A stretch of 64,000 bases of DNA from Petrosia ficiformis. Lineage: Eukaryota; Porifera; Demospongiae; Haplosclerida; Petrosiidae. Below are positions 49,152 through 59,600 of the stretch, one piece after another. A model generated the notes under the pieces. It saw only the letters and a list, made by a program, of their open reading frames with translations, was not told the DNA's origin and made no database searches. Location: assembly GCA_947044365.1 (NCBI GenBank), contig OX345644.1, positions 5,338,577 through 5,402,576 of the forward strand, in the 5' to 3' direction. Position numbers and translations under genes: made by a program. Position 1 is the first letter of the stretch, and each line of letters begins with the position of its first letter.

Positions 49152-49460
49152 CTACATAAAAGAAGATAACATAAGTACAATGTATTAATAGTTAATAGTT
49201 ATGTGGCACTTTTAGTTAGCCAATATTATTATTTTTAGTTAAAAAAATTTTTTATGAGGGTACTTGTACCATAAAAGAGGATTGTAATCCTTCAAAACAA
49301 ACTACCCTAGTGTTGAGTTACCACATGTTTGTTCTTGTACCGTAATACACTCTACTCATACACTACAAATCAGACAAGAAGTAAGTATACAATATTGTTA
49401 CTTAAGGACTAATTCGATTACAAGATTTATAACTTAAAGTACATGCATGATGTTATCGGA
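49152..49460. other. Intergenic, no feature seen
   Basis: AT-rich sequence, partly homologous to 56690-56770 at its start (AAAAGAAGATAACATAAGTACAATG). Nothing else is recognised. Confidence 0.4.
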
Positions 49461-49465
49461 GATGT

Positions 49466-49512
<47 letters not shown>

Positions 49513-49620
49513 CACCTGAGGCAATGGAAAATGAAAATGAGAGTTGCCTCAGCTGGGATTCGAACCCACGACACTCTGTACTCCGGACAGATGCTCTACC
49601 AACTGAGCTACCAAGGCAGC
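49461..49620 (-). mobile_element. tRNA-derived SINE with CTTT tail
   Basis: Read on the minus strand: a tRNA-like head (49617-49545), a short A/T-rich body (ATTTTCATTTTCCATTGCCT) and a 3' tail of about 11 CTTT units ending near CTACATC. Head, body and simple-repeat tail in this order are the structure of a SINE. A second, 5'-truncated copy lies at 57577-57628. Confidence 0.75.
49545..49617 (-). other. tRNA-like SINE head
   Basis: Folds as a cloverleaf: acceptor GCCTTGG/CTGAGGC, D arm GCTC-AGTTGGTA-GAGC, anticodon arm TCTGT-CCGGAGT-ACAGA, T arm with GTTCGAATC. The internal promoter boxes look good. Position 33 is C instead of T, the first T-stem pair is G-G, and it is fused to SINE body, so I do not call it a functional tRNA gene. 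The formal anticodon is GGA. Confidence 0.7.
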
Positions 49621-50189
49621 TCAGCTGGCAGCATGCTCATGTACATAGTTCAGAATTGACCTATAAATAATGATCAGTGAAATAAAAGCAAATTTAATAA
49701 GCCAAAGCGATGTACATGTACTGTGATGTACATGTACTGTGATGTACATGTACTGTGATGTACATGTACATGTGTATAACCTAATTATACTGGTCTCGAA
49801 ATTTTGCATACAATTATGTAACATGTAAGGTGGTGCTTGCATAATTAGCATATTCATTATTCGCTATACATTTCTGATTAGTGGTCATAGTGTACTTTTA
49901 GGTAACTTGTTCTAATTATTCACATATACTATAGCTCTGAAATTTTGAAAACTAGTAGGTGAAAGACTGAAGTGTTTGGTAACAGTCCGATTTTTCTTTT
50001 ACAACTGTTTTTTTTTTCAAGTCACAGTACATTTTACATACTTGTTTCAGAAATACTAGAAGTTGTATTTTAAAAAGAGACTGTTGCTGTGTAGACTAAG
50101 GTACATTATAAGAGTAGAACAAGTTTCATATATGTAGCTATCAAAAGTTGTCGCTCATGAATATTAAGTGCCACTGAAGTACAAATATA
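49621..50189. other. Intergenic with short GTACAT repeats
   Basis: Contains about four GATGTACATGTACTGT units at 49705-49765 and otherwise AT-rich unique sequence. No gene is seen. Confidence 0.4.
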
Positions 50190-50550
50190 AGTGGATGTAC
50201 TAGTCCATCAAGTACTAGTCCATCAAGTACAATATACATTTAAGTACTTAGAAACTGTTCACTATGTACAGGTACATGTACTAGTCCATCAAGTACAATA
50301 TACATTTAAGTACTCAGAAACTGTTCACTATGTACAGGTACATGTACTAGTCCATCAAGTACAATATACATTTAAGTACTCAAAAACTGTTCACTATGTA
50401 CAGGTACATGTACTAGTCCATCAAGTACAATATACATTTAAGTACTCAGAAACTGTTCACTATGTACAGGTACATGTACTAGTCCATCATGTACAATGTA
50501 AATTTGAATACTCAGAAAATGTTCACTATGTACAGGTACATGTACATGTA
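50190..50550. repeat. 66-bp minisatellite, about five units
   Basis: The word CATCAAGTAC recurs at 50221, 50287, 50353 and 50419 and, changed to CATCATGTAC, at 50485, an exact 66-bp period. Because 66 is a multiple of three, one frame stays open through all units (22 residues per unit, VHQVQYTFKYSETVHYVQVH). No start context or splice support is seen, so I treat it as non-coding. Confidence 0.9.
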
Positions 50551-50903
50551 CAAAATATACATGCCCCACGTCTGCTACACATGCATTTCAATCATGAATG
50601 TACTGTCTTGCTTCCTATAAATATACTCTAGACCTCTCAGATGCTAAAACATTTTGTAATTTATGTCTACCTATGTGTGCTCAAACTCCAAAGAGATTAG
50701 AAAAGTTCATTGAAAGATACAAGCACTTTTGACAATGTAATGAGTAAATAAGTGGGCAAATCACTTCATATTCCAGCCAATGTTCTTACAAATAACAAAC
50801 TGATTATTTCATCATGCATGTAACACTACTTCACAAGACTATTAATTATGATTGTGTAAATGGAGAATTTCAGGGATATACATGGTGTTTTTTATGGCCT
50901 GTA
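50551..50903. other. Intergenic, no feature seen
   Basis: AT-rich unique sequence between the minisatellite and the next MITE. No gene is recognised. Confidence 0.35.
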
Positions 50904-51221
50904 GGGCCATCCCTATGTGCTTTCCCACAGGTTCAAACTATATACATGTATATACATGTATATCATATAATTATATTTGTACTGTTGTGTCACTTCTTTG
51001 AGCTCAGAAAGAATGAAAACTGCTTGTAGCTTATGTAGAAACTGGAAGTAATAGCTAGCTATTCTACCTGAAATATATTCCTAAAGTTTTACAAGGTCCT
51101 TTAAAAGGTAAGGAGAGTAGATGATAAAAATAGTAACTATAATAGGCTGTTGTGTTTCAGGCATGATAAAGTCAGCCATGATTACTAAATGGTGGACACC
51201 ACAAAGAAATCATAGGGATAC
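50904..51221. mobile_element. MITE, CCCTATGATTGCTTT family
   Basis: Starts GGGCCATCCCTATGTGCTTT and ends ACAAAGAAATCATAGGGATA. The interior has AGCTAGCTATTCTACCTGAA, TAATAGGCTGTTGTGTTTCA and GTCAGCCATGATTACTAAAT, as in other copies. Fragments of further copies follow at 51297-51480 and 52020-52210. Confidence 0.75.
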
Positions 51222-51633
51222 TTTTTTCTCTATATACATGTATCATGTTATAACTAACAGGAAGGTAAGGGTATAACACTAACAAGTGCATATAGAGAAA
51301 AAAACATCCCTATATTTGCTTTGTGATGACTATGTATTAAGCATTGCTGATGGCACTAGTGTCTCTACCTTTCTGTGTACTCCTGGGGCCTGAAGAAGTA
51401 AGTGTAAGCCTGACTGCAGTCTAAATACACAGATCTTTGATGAACTGACTAACTACGTATACAACGTATAGTCGCGCAAGTGAAACAAACATATATATAT
51501 ATATATATATATATACATTAAACCTCGTGGCTATAAAAAATATATAATACTGAAAAATAGCAGACTCCAGCTACAGTACATGTATGACATAAATACAATA
51601 ATATAGTGAAACCTCTCTAATACACATTGTACA

Positions 51634-51830
51634 TGAATAAAAAGTCACCATACAGTAACAGTAATTACCTTAGTTCTACTGTCAGTATAGTATAGTGAAA
51701 CTGTCTCACTATTGTGGTGTTTGAATTGACAAGTATACCAATTACTGTCAAAACTACTGTTGAACTACTGTAGTTTGGAAATGAAACTACTGAGTAATTA
51801 CTGTACTGTGTGGTGACATTTTATTGACAT
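51634..51830. mobile_element. Palindromic MITE with TGTCAATAAAA-type ends
   Basis: Ends AAAAAGTCACCATACAGTA and its complement; the centre contains CAGTAGTTCAACAGTAG in inverted form. A related element of nearly the same length is at 61019-61215, with an outer partial copy from 60840. No coding capacity. Confidence 0.65.
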
Positions 51831-52019
51831 ACTGTATGCAAAAGACACTATCAAATGTTTGGTCTTAACAGATAGAGTTCCAATATAATATTTGTAATAA
51901 TTATAAAGGACGAGAAGAGGTGGCCTTAGTAAAGATCGAGGTGGTCTTGTTATACAAGTGGTCTTTAGGAGAGGTTCCACTGTATTATTTAAACAAAATA
52001 ATTACAGAAAAACAGTATA

Positions 52020-52210
52020 TCCCCTTAATTGCTTTGTGATGACCATCACTGTACCATGCCCATCAAATAATGCTTGGTCAATTATGAAATGACGTAACTA
52101 CATGTACCTTAAGTATAACTACATGCATATATAATGTACAACATGTATATAACATTAGAATATAAATATACCCATGAGAAATCAATCATAAGGATGACCA
52201 AACAGGCTCT
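52020..52210. repeat. Degenerate CCCTATGATTGCTTT-family MITE
   Basis: Ends CCCCTTAATTGCTTTGTG and AATCAATCATAAGGATG, with GCCCATCAAATAATGCTTGG and AAATGACGTAACTAC inside. It is an old copy. 52211-52834 downstream shows no gene. Confidence 0.5.
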
Positions 52211-52834
52211 AAATTTTATAATAACTGCACTCTATTGATCTTTTACTTATTCACACCTTTTCTTTGTCCATAGATGATGTACCATCTCATTACTACTATG
52301 GTATACATTACTCTTCAGCTGTAGCATCATTTCTCATTAGAATGAACCCCTTCACTCAATAATTTATTAAACTTCACGGTTTGTAACAAAATAGCTCTTA
52401 AAGTTTTGATTCTTTATCATTCAACAAACATCTACTCTATAACACTTGATATTGTGTTGTTTATCTGTAGCTTGTAAGACAGAACAAGAACTTAGAAACA
52501 TTAGTTAGCCAGATTAACAAATATGTTACACAATACTGAGTATTAATCATTCACAACATGAATGACAAAATTACCAATCATGTTTTATGTATATTATTAT
52601 ATTGCAGTATATATAGTTGCTAACACTATACATACTTTATGTGATTATTCTTGTATACAATTCATCACATGATTAAAACAATGCTCTTCCTGCATGTAAT
52701 CACATAAGCCTAATGTACTAGCATCTGATATGAGATAGATACAAGGTTCATCTTCAGAAATGTTTAATAACAAAATCTGCAAAAACATTTTACCATAGAC
52801 TACAAGTAAGAATATACATTTGAAGTGAACTGAC

Positions 52835-52920
52835 TTCATTTAATATTTTCTTGTATACATCCCATATTGGAGTTTTAAGGTTTTTTGCTTTGTCTCCAGG
52901 TACAAGATCCATCAGCATAG
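52835..52920 (-). pseudogene. FUOM exon 3, second copy
   Basis: An intact 86-bp copy of FUOM exon 3 ([19 protein letters not shown] and on to YKKILNE) with both splice sites. Its partner exons are lost or broken: exon 1 survives only as a damaged piece at 54896, exon 2 was not found, exon 4 is absent. It belongs to the duplicated FUOM-GS-MPST block. Confidence 0.8.
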
Positions 52921-53185
52921 CTGTAGTGAAGAATATGATATGGAGATACTCCTGAGTCACATCACATGCAGATAATATCACAACAATAATTAATAAATCA
53001 TTATAAGTTTATAAAATAACCATTAAGTCATTGACATGAAGTATCACTGAGAACATGTGATATCAATTTCATTTTTTGGCTCATAGCTTCAATACAGTGA
53101 TTCAAAATCACACTAAGTCATTACAAAAGGAAGGAGATTCGAATATTAATTAAGGTTACAATTTTTTGAATATTAATTATTTTAA

Positions 53186-53769
53186 CCCTTAGAGGACTGA
53201 GCTTGTTTTTCAAAATTCTTCCCATCTCCAACACTGGCGTATCTGCAGCAGATATCTTGGCCACCATTCCCTTTCTGTACCCCAAACTTGGCTCCTTTTC
53301 TGACATGGAGTACTACTTCTGCAACTTGCTTACCGGGACTCGAAAGTTCCCAAGTGCTTCATAGGACTATTCAGATGCAGTTTGTTCCCTCCTTTAATTG
53401 ACTACAACTGTGGCAAATAAAACGACCCCACTGCATGTTGGCACCAGGTACGCTGACAATATCAGGTTTTACAGCAAGAGAAATGTCTCAGCTACTCGCC
53501 AGATTGTGTGGATGGGGTCACTGTATCCCCAAATTGCATGGGTGGCGAGGTGGCTGCACCCCCTTCCAACTCCCATTAACAGGAAGAGACCCCTTTAAAA
53601 TTCACCCCTCTATATTTAGGGCAAAGGGCAGCCGAAAAACCATCAACTTTTTAAAGTCATTTTCATGGGCCTATCCCTGACTCCGATTACAAACATTTGG
53701 AGTAATGCACTCCCAACTGTATAGGGGTCAAATGTCACATATACAGTGTATGTGACATCAGTCCTCTAA
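53186..53769. mobile_element. PiggyBac-like non-autonomous element, copy 2
   Basis: 584 bp between TTAA at 53182-53185 and 53770-53773. Ends CCCTTAGAGGACTGAGC and ATCAGTCCTCTAA are inverted repeats, better kept than in copy 1 (39438-40021). Shared interior words include CCCAAACTTGGCTCCTTTTC and GACATGGAGTACTACTTC. It inserted within the duplicated FUOM remnant. Confidence 0.75.
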
Positions 53770-53773
53770 TTAA

Positions 53774-54895
53774 CGATTAAGTCAAAACATTATTAAACAT
53801 AACAGTTTATACAATAACATTTATTATATAAACTGTATTTCAGCATCATTCAGAACACCTACTAAAAAAGTCAACATGCAAAAGGTAATGTCTAAAACTG
53901 CCACTTAATTGTCTTTCACAAGCACTGTTAATAAAAGGTACTCAAACATAAGCACAAGCACTTTATCAGAAAAACGATCAAGAGTACCTTCAAGCACTGC
54001 AAAAAATGTGCTTAGAGCACTTTTAAGCACAAGCACATTTGTGCTCACTCCATGTCTGCAATAAAAATGAGAAAAACCTACGATCACATTACACATAGTT
54101 TTCAAGATAGACCTCTTATGAATTCACAGATCTAAATGTCGATAATCTAGAATTATTGCTGCATGGTTCTGAAACTTTGTATAAGTTTCAGGAATAACAA
54201 TTAAGAGGTTTCTGAAAATATTGTTCAAGTGCAGAATATCTCATATCACAGGGTTTTTTGACATTTTCTTTCATGCTTCCAACTGCTAAACAACTGTTCG
54301 ATTTGCCAAAAAACTTGTGCATTAATATCTTTATGGATGTGACTTACAGTTGAAATAACAAAAGGAATTTTGTTGAATTGCCTGTCCCTCCTGATAACAC
54401 ATCTATAGTCAGACACTATCTGTGAGGAAGCTCATTGTTGTGACAAGGCCCTGATGGTCCAATGAGGAAGGTAAAAATCCAAATCCTATTAGCTCGCATG
54501 TTAGACATTCAAGTCCTTAAATTTTGACTTAGTAGTTGGGGGGTAGGCAGAAAGTTTTCAAGGGAAGTGGGCAAATGCTGTGTGGTACATGCAATCAGAA
54601 TTATACCTACAAAATTGTGACATGATTGTATGATTACAACCATGTACACTGTATGTGCATGTTTATGTGTGTAACCTGGCCCTGGGGCCCCTTTGGAGTA
54701 AAGGTACTGGCTCGCAAGACTAACAATATGGGGACTAGACACTGTCATACAGTGACTGATAAACATCCGCAAGTAAGTGAAATTTTAGGGTCTGATTATA
54801 GATAATAGAGTAGAGTGCTCCACTGTCTGTCCTGATGTATATATATTATATAATATGTACTGTCGTGAAATCATTATGATTTGGCATAATCATAC
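53774..54895. repeat. FUOM intron 1 remnant of the second block
   Basis: 54645-54840 matches 44790-45000 of native FUOM intron 1 (GCATGTTTATGTGTGTAACC; ACTGTCATACAGTGACTG; AGGGTCTGATTATAGAT). 53900-54060 has an unusual run of CAAGCAC/AAGCAC words, possibly a decayed short repeat. No gene is seen in 53774-54640. Confidence 0.6.
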
Positions 54896-54990
54896 CTGCA
54901 AATCGAAGCAGATTGGAAGTTGGCATCAGCGAGAACGATTTCATCACCATGTCCCGTCAGACCCAAATAGGGATTCCATCAAGCTCTCCT
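54896..54990 (-). pseudogene. FUOM exon 1, second copy, damaged
   Basis: Keeps the donor site and the part encoding [19 protein letters not shown], but an internal deletion removes the SPQLLSILG part and the start region. It lies upstream of and divergent from GS-B, as native FUOM does relative to GS-A. Confidence 0.8.
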
Positions 54991-55303
54991 CTACACGTGG
55001 TCGACAATTATTGTATATTGTTAGTAATCTATAGGACATTGACCTAAGGAAAACGTTCATAACTTTAGTTTGGAATGACCAGCAATTTTTTTACCTGCAT
55101 TGTTTTCGTATAATTATCCTCTTCGTTCTTTTTTGTGTATGTTAAATTCCAATCTATCAGCTTCATTATTGAGTTACAGTATTATCATGTATTAATTAAC
55201 CTAATGACATTGAAAATTAATACAGCGAAGACTTTTAACAGCTGCCCTGCACGTGGTGAACACTTCAATCAGATTCATTTTCTGTTTATCCTTGTGGCCC
55301 GCC
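54991..55303. promoter_or_regulatory. GS-B upstream region
   Basis: Diverged single copy of the GS-A leader (ATTATCCTCTTCGTTC, TGTGTATGTTAAATTC, CTTCATTATT) without the inverted arm. A further partial copy of this stretch occurs at 63220-63350 (AACTTTAGTTTGGTATGACC). The promoter must lie here, but no motif stands out. Confidence 0.5.
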
Positions 55304-56428
55304 ATGTCATTGTGTTCAGATTTCTCTGCTGTATTTGAACGATACATAAACTTACCTCAACCATCATCTGTCTGTTTAGCTACATATGTTTGGATTGATG
55401 GATCCGGCGAAGGGCTGAGAGGCAAAACGAAAACAGTTTACGAGTTCCCTAAAAGTGTGGAAGAATTACCTGTCTGGAATTTCGACGGTTCCAGTACTGG
55501 CCAGAGCACTGGAAGGGATAGTGACATATATTTAAAACCAGTGGCTATGTACAGAGATCCTTTCATGCCTGGAGACAATATACTTGTTATGTGCGAGACA
55601 TATGGGCCATCAGGTGAACCAACAGAATCAAATAAACGTCATTCTAGCCTAAGTGTAATGGATCGAACAAAGTCTTCAAAGCCATGGTTTGGAATTGAGC
55701 AAGAGTACACAATTTATGATCTTGCTGGCCATCCTTTGGGTTGGCCAAAAGGTGGATACCCTGGACCACAAGGACCTTATTATTGTGCTGTTGGTGCCGA
55801 CAAAATTTTTGGACGAGTCATTATGGATGCTCATTACAAGGCGTGTCTGTATGCCGGAATAAAAATATCTGGTACTAACGTAGAAGTTATGCCATCTCAA
55901 TTCGAGTATCAGATTGGCCCTTGCGAAGGGATTGAAATTGGTGATCAGCTATGGATATCACGATACATTCTGCATCGTATAGCTGAAGATTTCAAAGTCA
56001 AGATATCATTGGACCCCAAACCAGTTCCAGGTGACTGGAATGGGGCTGGAGCTCATTGTAATTTCAGTACGGTCGAAATGAGATCTGAGGGAGGTATTAA
56101 AGAAATTCATAGAGCCATTGAAGAACTAAGCAAACAGCATCACATCCATATTAAGCACTACGACCCTAAAGGGGGCGAAGATAACATGCGTCGGTTAACA
56201 GGTCATCATGAAACCGCAACTATATATGAATTTTCTAGTGGTGTGGCTCACCGTGGAGCAAGTGTTCGTATACCACGTCAGGTGAACAAAGATGGTAAAG
56301 GTTATTTGGAAGATAGACGCCCATCTGCTAACTGTGACCCATATGAAGTGATAGAGGCACTATTACGTACTTGTGTTTTGAAGGACTGGGGACCAGATGA
56401 TTCCAGTTCAGAAGAAGGATCCAAGTGA
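55304..56428 (+). CDS. GLUL: Glutamine synthetase, copy B
   Basis: Same enzyme as copy A, 374 residues, single exon, about 96 per cent identical by eye. The conserved N in [12 protein letters not shown] and Q in [16 protein letters not shown] are present, so the catalytic motifs match the family better than those of copy A. I start at 55304 (MSLCSDF) to match copy A. An in-frame ATG at 55253 would add 17 residues with a hydrophobic run (FIFCLSLWP), not present in A. It converges with MPST, whose stop lies 198 bp beyond the GS stop. This copy is the more likely fully active enzyme. Confidence 0.93.
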   Translation: MSLCSDFSAVFERYINLPQPSSVCLATYVWIDGSGEGLRGKTKTVYEFPKSVEELPVWNFDGSSTGQSTGRDSDIYLKPVAMYRDPFMPGDNILVMCETYGPSGEPTESNKRHSSLSVMDRTKSSKPWFGIEQEYTIYDLAGHPLGWPKGGYPGPQGPYYCAVGADKIFGRVIMDAHYKACLYAGIKISGTNVEVMPSQFEYQIGPCEGIEIGDQLWISRYILHRIAEDFKVKISLDPKPVPGDWNGAGAHCNFSTVEMRSEGGIKEIHRAIEELSKQHHIHIKHYDPKGGEDNMRRLTGHHETATIYEFSSGVAHRGASVRIPRQVNKDGKGYLEDRRPSANCDPYEVIEALLRTCVLKDWGPDDSSSEEGSK

Positions 56429-56626
56429 TCATTACATAACTTTCCCAAACTACGACATCTTACATTATTATATATAATTATGCTATAATTATAACTATGT
56501 CAATCCATTCTCCCAAACCATTCTCCCAAAAGTGCTATGTTTAAAAAAATACATGTTTTGTCTTAATTTTTAAAACACATTGTTTTCACTTCGAATTCAA
56601 TGGTATAATTGATCATGATTAATGAA

Positions 56627-59600
56627 TTATAACTGTCCTAAATGTAATGTATCTTGTGGTCCTTTCTGAGCATACTCTGTCCAAGATCCCTACATAAAAG
56701 AAGATAAGAAGATAGCATAAGTACAATGTTATGTGTACTAATTGGTGCACTGATAATCAGATAAGCTTGTATTGGCCATTATTTTTATAGCCCATCGTGG
56801 GGCCATAATATGATTGCTTCCCTACGGGTTTGAACTTTTATATTCTTGTGACACTTGTGCAAGTATGCGTTGTATATGTAAGTTACATCATTCCGGGTGA
56901 GTGTGTGCATGGTGCATAACAGAAAGCTCTACAGACAGCAGTAAGGAAGAAAGAAAGCTTCTTGTAGCTTACATAGAAATTGGAACTAATTGCTACCTAC
57001 TATACCTGAAATATATTTCCATTATCATTTAAAAGATAGATAGTCAAAATAATAACTATAATAGGCTGTTGTGTTTCAGGCATGATGAAGTCAGCCATGA
57101 TTACTGAATGCTGGACACCACAAAGTGATACTTTTTTCGGTTATAAGTGACACTATGTATTAGAATATAAAATATGGAATTTTAGGGGTGGAATTCTGTA
57201 ACTGCCCCTTTTATTCAACTGAGTGTGTAATTGAATTGTTGTAGTATGTGGAATGCTACAATTCCACTTCAATTCTGTTTCTCTTTGTACAACACTGCAA
57301 CTGCATAGTTTACTAATACAGTAAAAGTTTCATGTGGTACATGTACGAGTAACTCGGTACATGTAACTTAAACTTTTCATAAAGAACCTTTCTTAGCTAC
57401 AGGGAGCTTCTAAGAAGGCCAGAGAATCAAGCCTACATACATTGTACTATTTGTACATGCAAGTTTGCTAATGAAGTGAAATTTGTGTTTGAAGTTTGAG
57501 TACTAGCGGGACAACAACCAAACTATATTAATTTGGAACACCTATTGAATAACAACTAATAATATTATGCATGATGATGTAGAAAGAAAGAAAGAAAGAA
57601 AGAAAGACACCAGAGGCAATGGAAAATGTAATTATTACACTCACATCATAAACAGGTATATCCTTTCCAAGTAAGGATGCAGCAAATGCAATCCAACATG
57701 CAGTTACACCACTACCACATGTGGCTATAATTGGTTTGTTAAGATCCACTCCAGCATGTGAAAACTCTGTACATAATAATATAACATAACAAAACCAATA
57801 CATGAACATTCATGTGCCTAGCATGCTAGCAATAGGTGTAGAAGCGATTAACAAATAAACACAACAAACAAACAAGCAGCCACAATGGCTTATAAAATTC
57901 ATTAAACACAGCCACAAAGGGCTTAGAAAATACATGTACTAAAGCAGCCACTTTGACTTAGAAAAATAACAATAACAATCAGCCACCACAATGGCGTAGC
58001 CACAATAGCTTAGCCACAATGGCTTAGCCTACAATCAGCCACCATGGCTTAGAAAATAAGCAGCCACAATGGCTTAGAAAATAAGCAGCCACAATGGCTT
58101 AGAAAGTAAGCAGCGACAATGGCTTAGAAATAAGCAGCGACAATGGCTTAATTAGAAATAAGCAGCCACAATGGCTTAGAAATAAACAGCGACAATGGCT
58201 TAATTAGAAATAAGCAGCCACAATGGCTTAGAAATAAGCAGCCCCAAAATGGCTTAGTAATCAGCAACCACAATGGCTTGGAAAATGAGTAGCTACAATG
58301 GCTTAGAAAGTAAGCAGCCACAATGGCTTAGAAATAAGCAGCGACAATGGCTTAGAAAGTAAGCAGCCACAATGGCTTAGAAATAAGCAGCGACAATGGC
58401 TTAATTAGAAATAAGCAGCCACAATGGCTTAGAAAATTCGAAGTAAAAATGGAACACTGAATGCCCAGTCTTGAGAACCGGGAATGGTGGGTTAAATATC
58501 TTTGATGGCTAGCCAACATGTACATGTACATGATGTATGCTAATGCTAGTAAACAACTGTAGATGCATGAATGAAAGGGATTACAAAATAATTTCATTTC
58601 ATTAAACAATAATCATAAATTACTATTTCAGAGGTTTTATTAACAGCAAATGTACATGTACATGTATATATAGACATAAATATTAACTATATATAATAAC
58701 ATGACATAAGAGTGACCAGGGTTTCATTTAGGGGTGGGGCTTTGCATTCACCCCCTCGCTATGGTTTTGGAATTTGTTTGCCAATAAGCACAATACAATA
58801 ACTTTGTATGTCGCCCCCTCAAAGTCTTTCAAATTCACATTTTTACAAGTAGCTAACAGTGTTTAACACACACAAACATTGTAAGAGGAGAAACACAAAA
58901 ACACATTGAACTGCTCTTGTTCAATAGGGAGGCATAGGCAATCATCTATGGACTACAAGTAGCTAACAGTGGTTAACACACACAAACACTGTAAGGAGAG
59001 AAACACAAAATCACATTGAACTGCTCTTGTTCAATAGGGAGGCATAGGCATCATCTGTGGACTACAAGTAGCTAACAGTGGTTAACACACACAAACATTG
59101 TAAGGAGAGAAACACAAAATCACATTGAACTGCTCTTGTTCAATAGGGAGGCATAGGCATCATCTTTGGACTACAAGTAGCTAACAGTGTTTAACAAACA
59201 CAAACATTGTAAGAGGAGAAATGTTGAACTGCTCTTGTTCAATAGGGAGGCATGAAGATTGGGAGGATAAGTATGACGATATTTGTGGACAACCAAACAA
59301 GCAGCTGACAAACAAAGGAGATTATGTGTTGGATGAGAAGATGCTGCACACTAATTTATCACAATGTGATATGGGATAGCAGCTGCATTATATGAATAGC
59401 TACATGTACACATGTACATGTATATGTACATGTACAGTATCTGACATTAATAAGTATCACTGTACTTCCATTGACTACAGTGTACATTGTGAGTGAAGTA
59501 CACTGTACTTCAAATGTACTACACAGTATTACACTATGCAAATGTACAGGAAATTCACATATATTACTATGATTACAGTACAAAGTATATAGTACTACTT

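Noticed and set aside
49545..49617. Functional tRNA gene with anticodon GGA
   Set aside because: C at position 33, a mismatched T stem, no long variable arm expected for serine, and fusion to a SINE body and CTTT tail.
49443..49670. 75-codon open frame across the GAAA repeat and tRNA-like region
   Set aside because: It arises from the microsatellite plus the antisense of a SINE head; no splice or family support.
55253..55303. N-terminal extension of GS-B as a targeting peptide
   Set aside because: Not present in copy A, where a stop lies just upstream; homologous enzymes begin near MSLCSDF. It remains possible but unsupported.
57870..58440. CRISPR-like array of near-regular repeats
   Set aside because: Repeats are contiguous without unique spacers, unit length varies, and the context is a eukaryotic intron.
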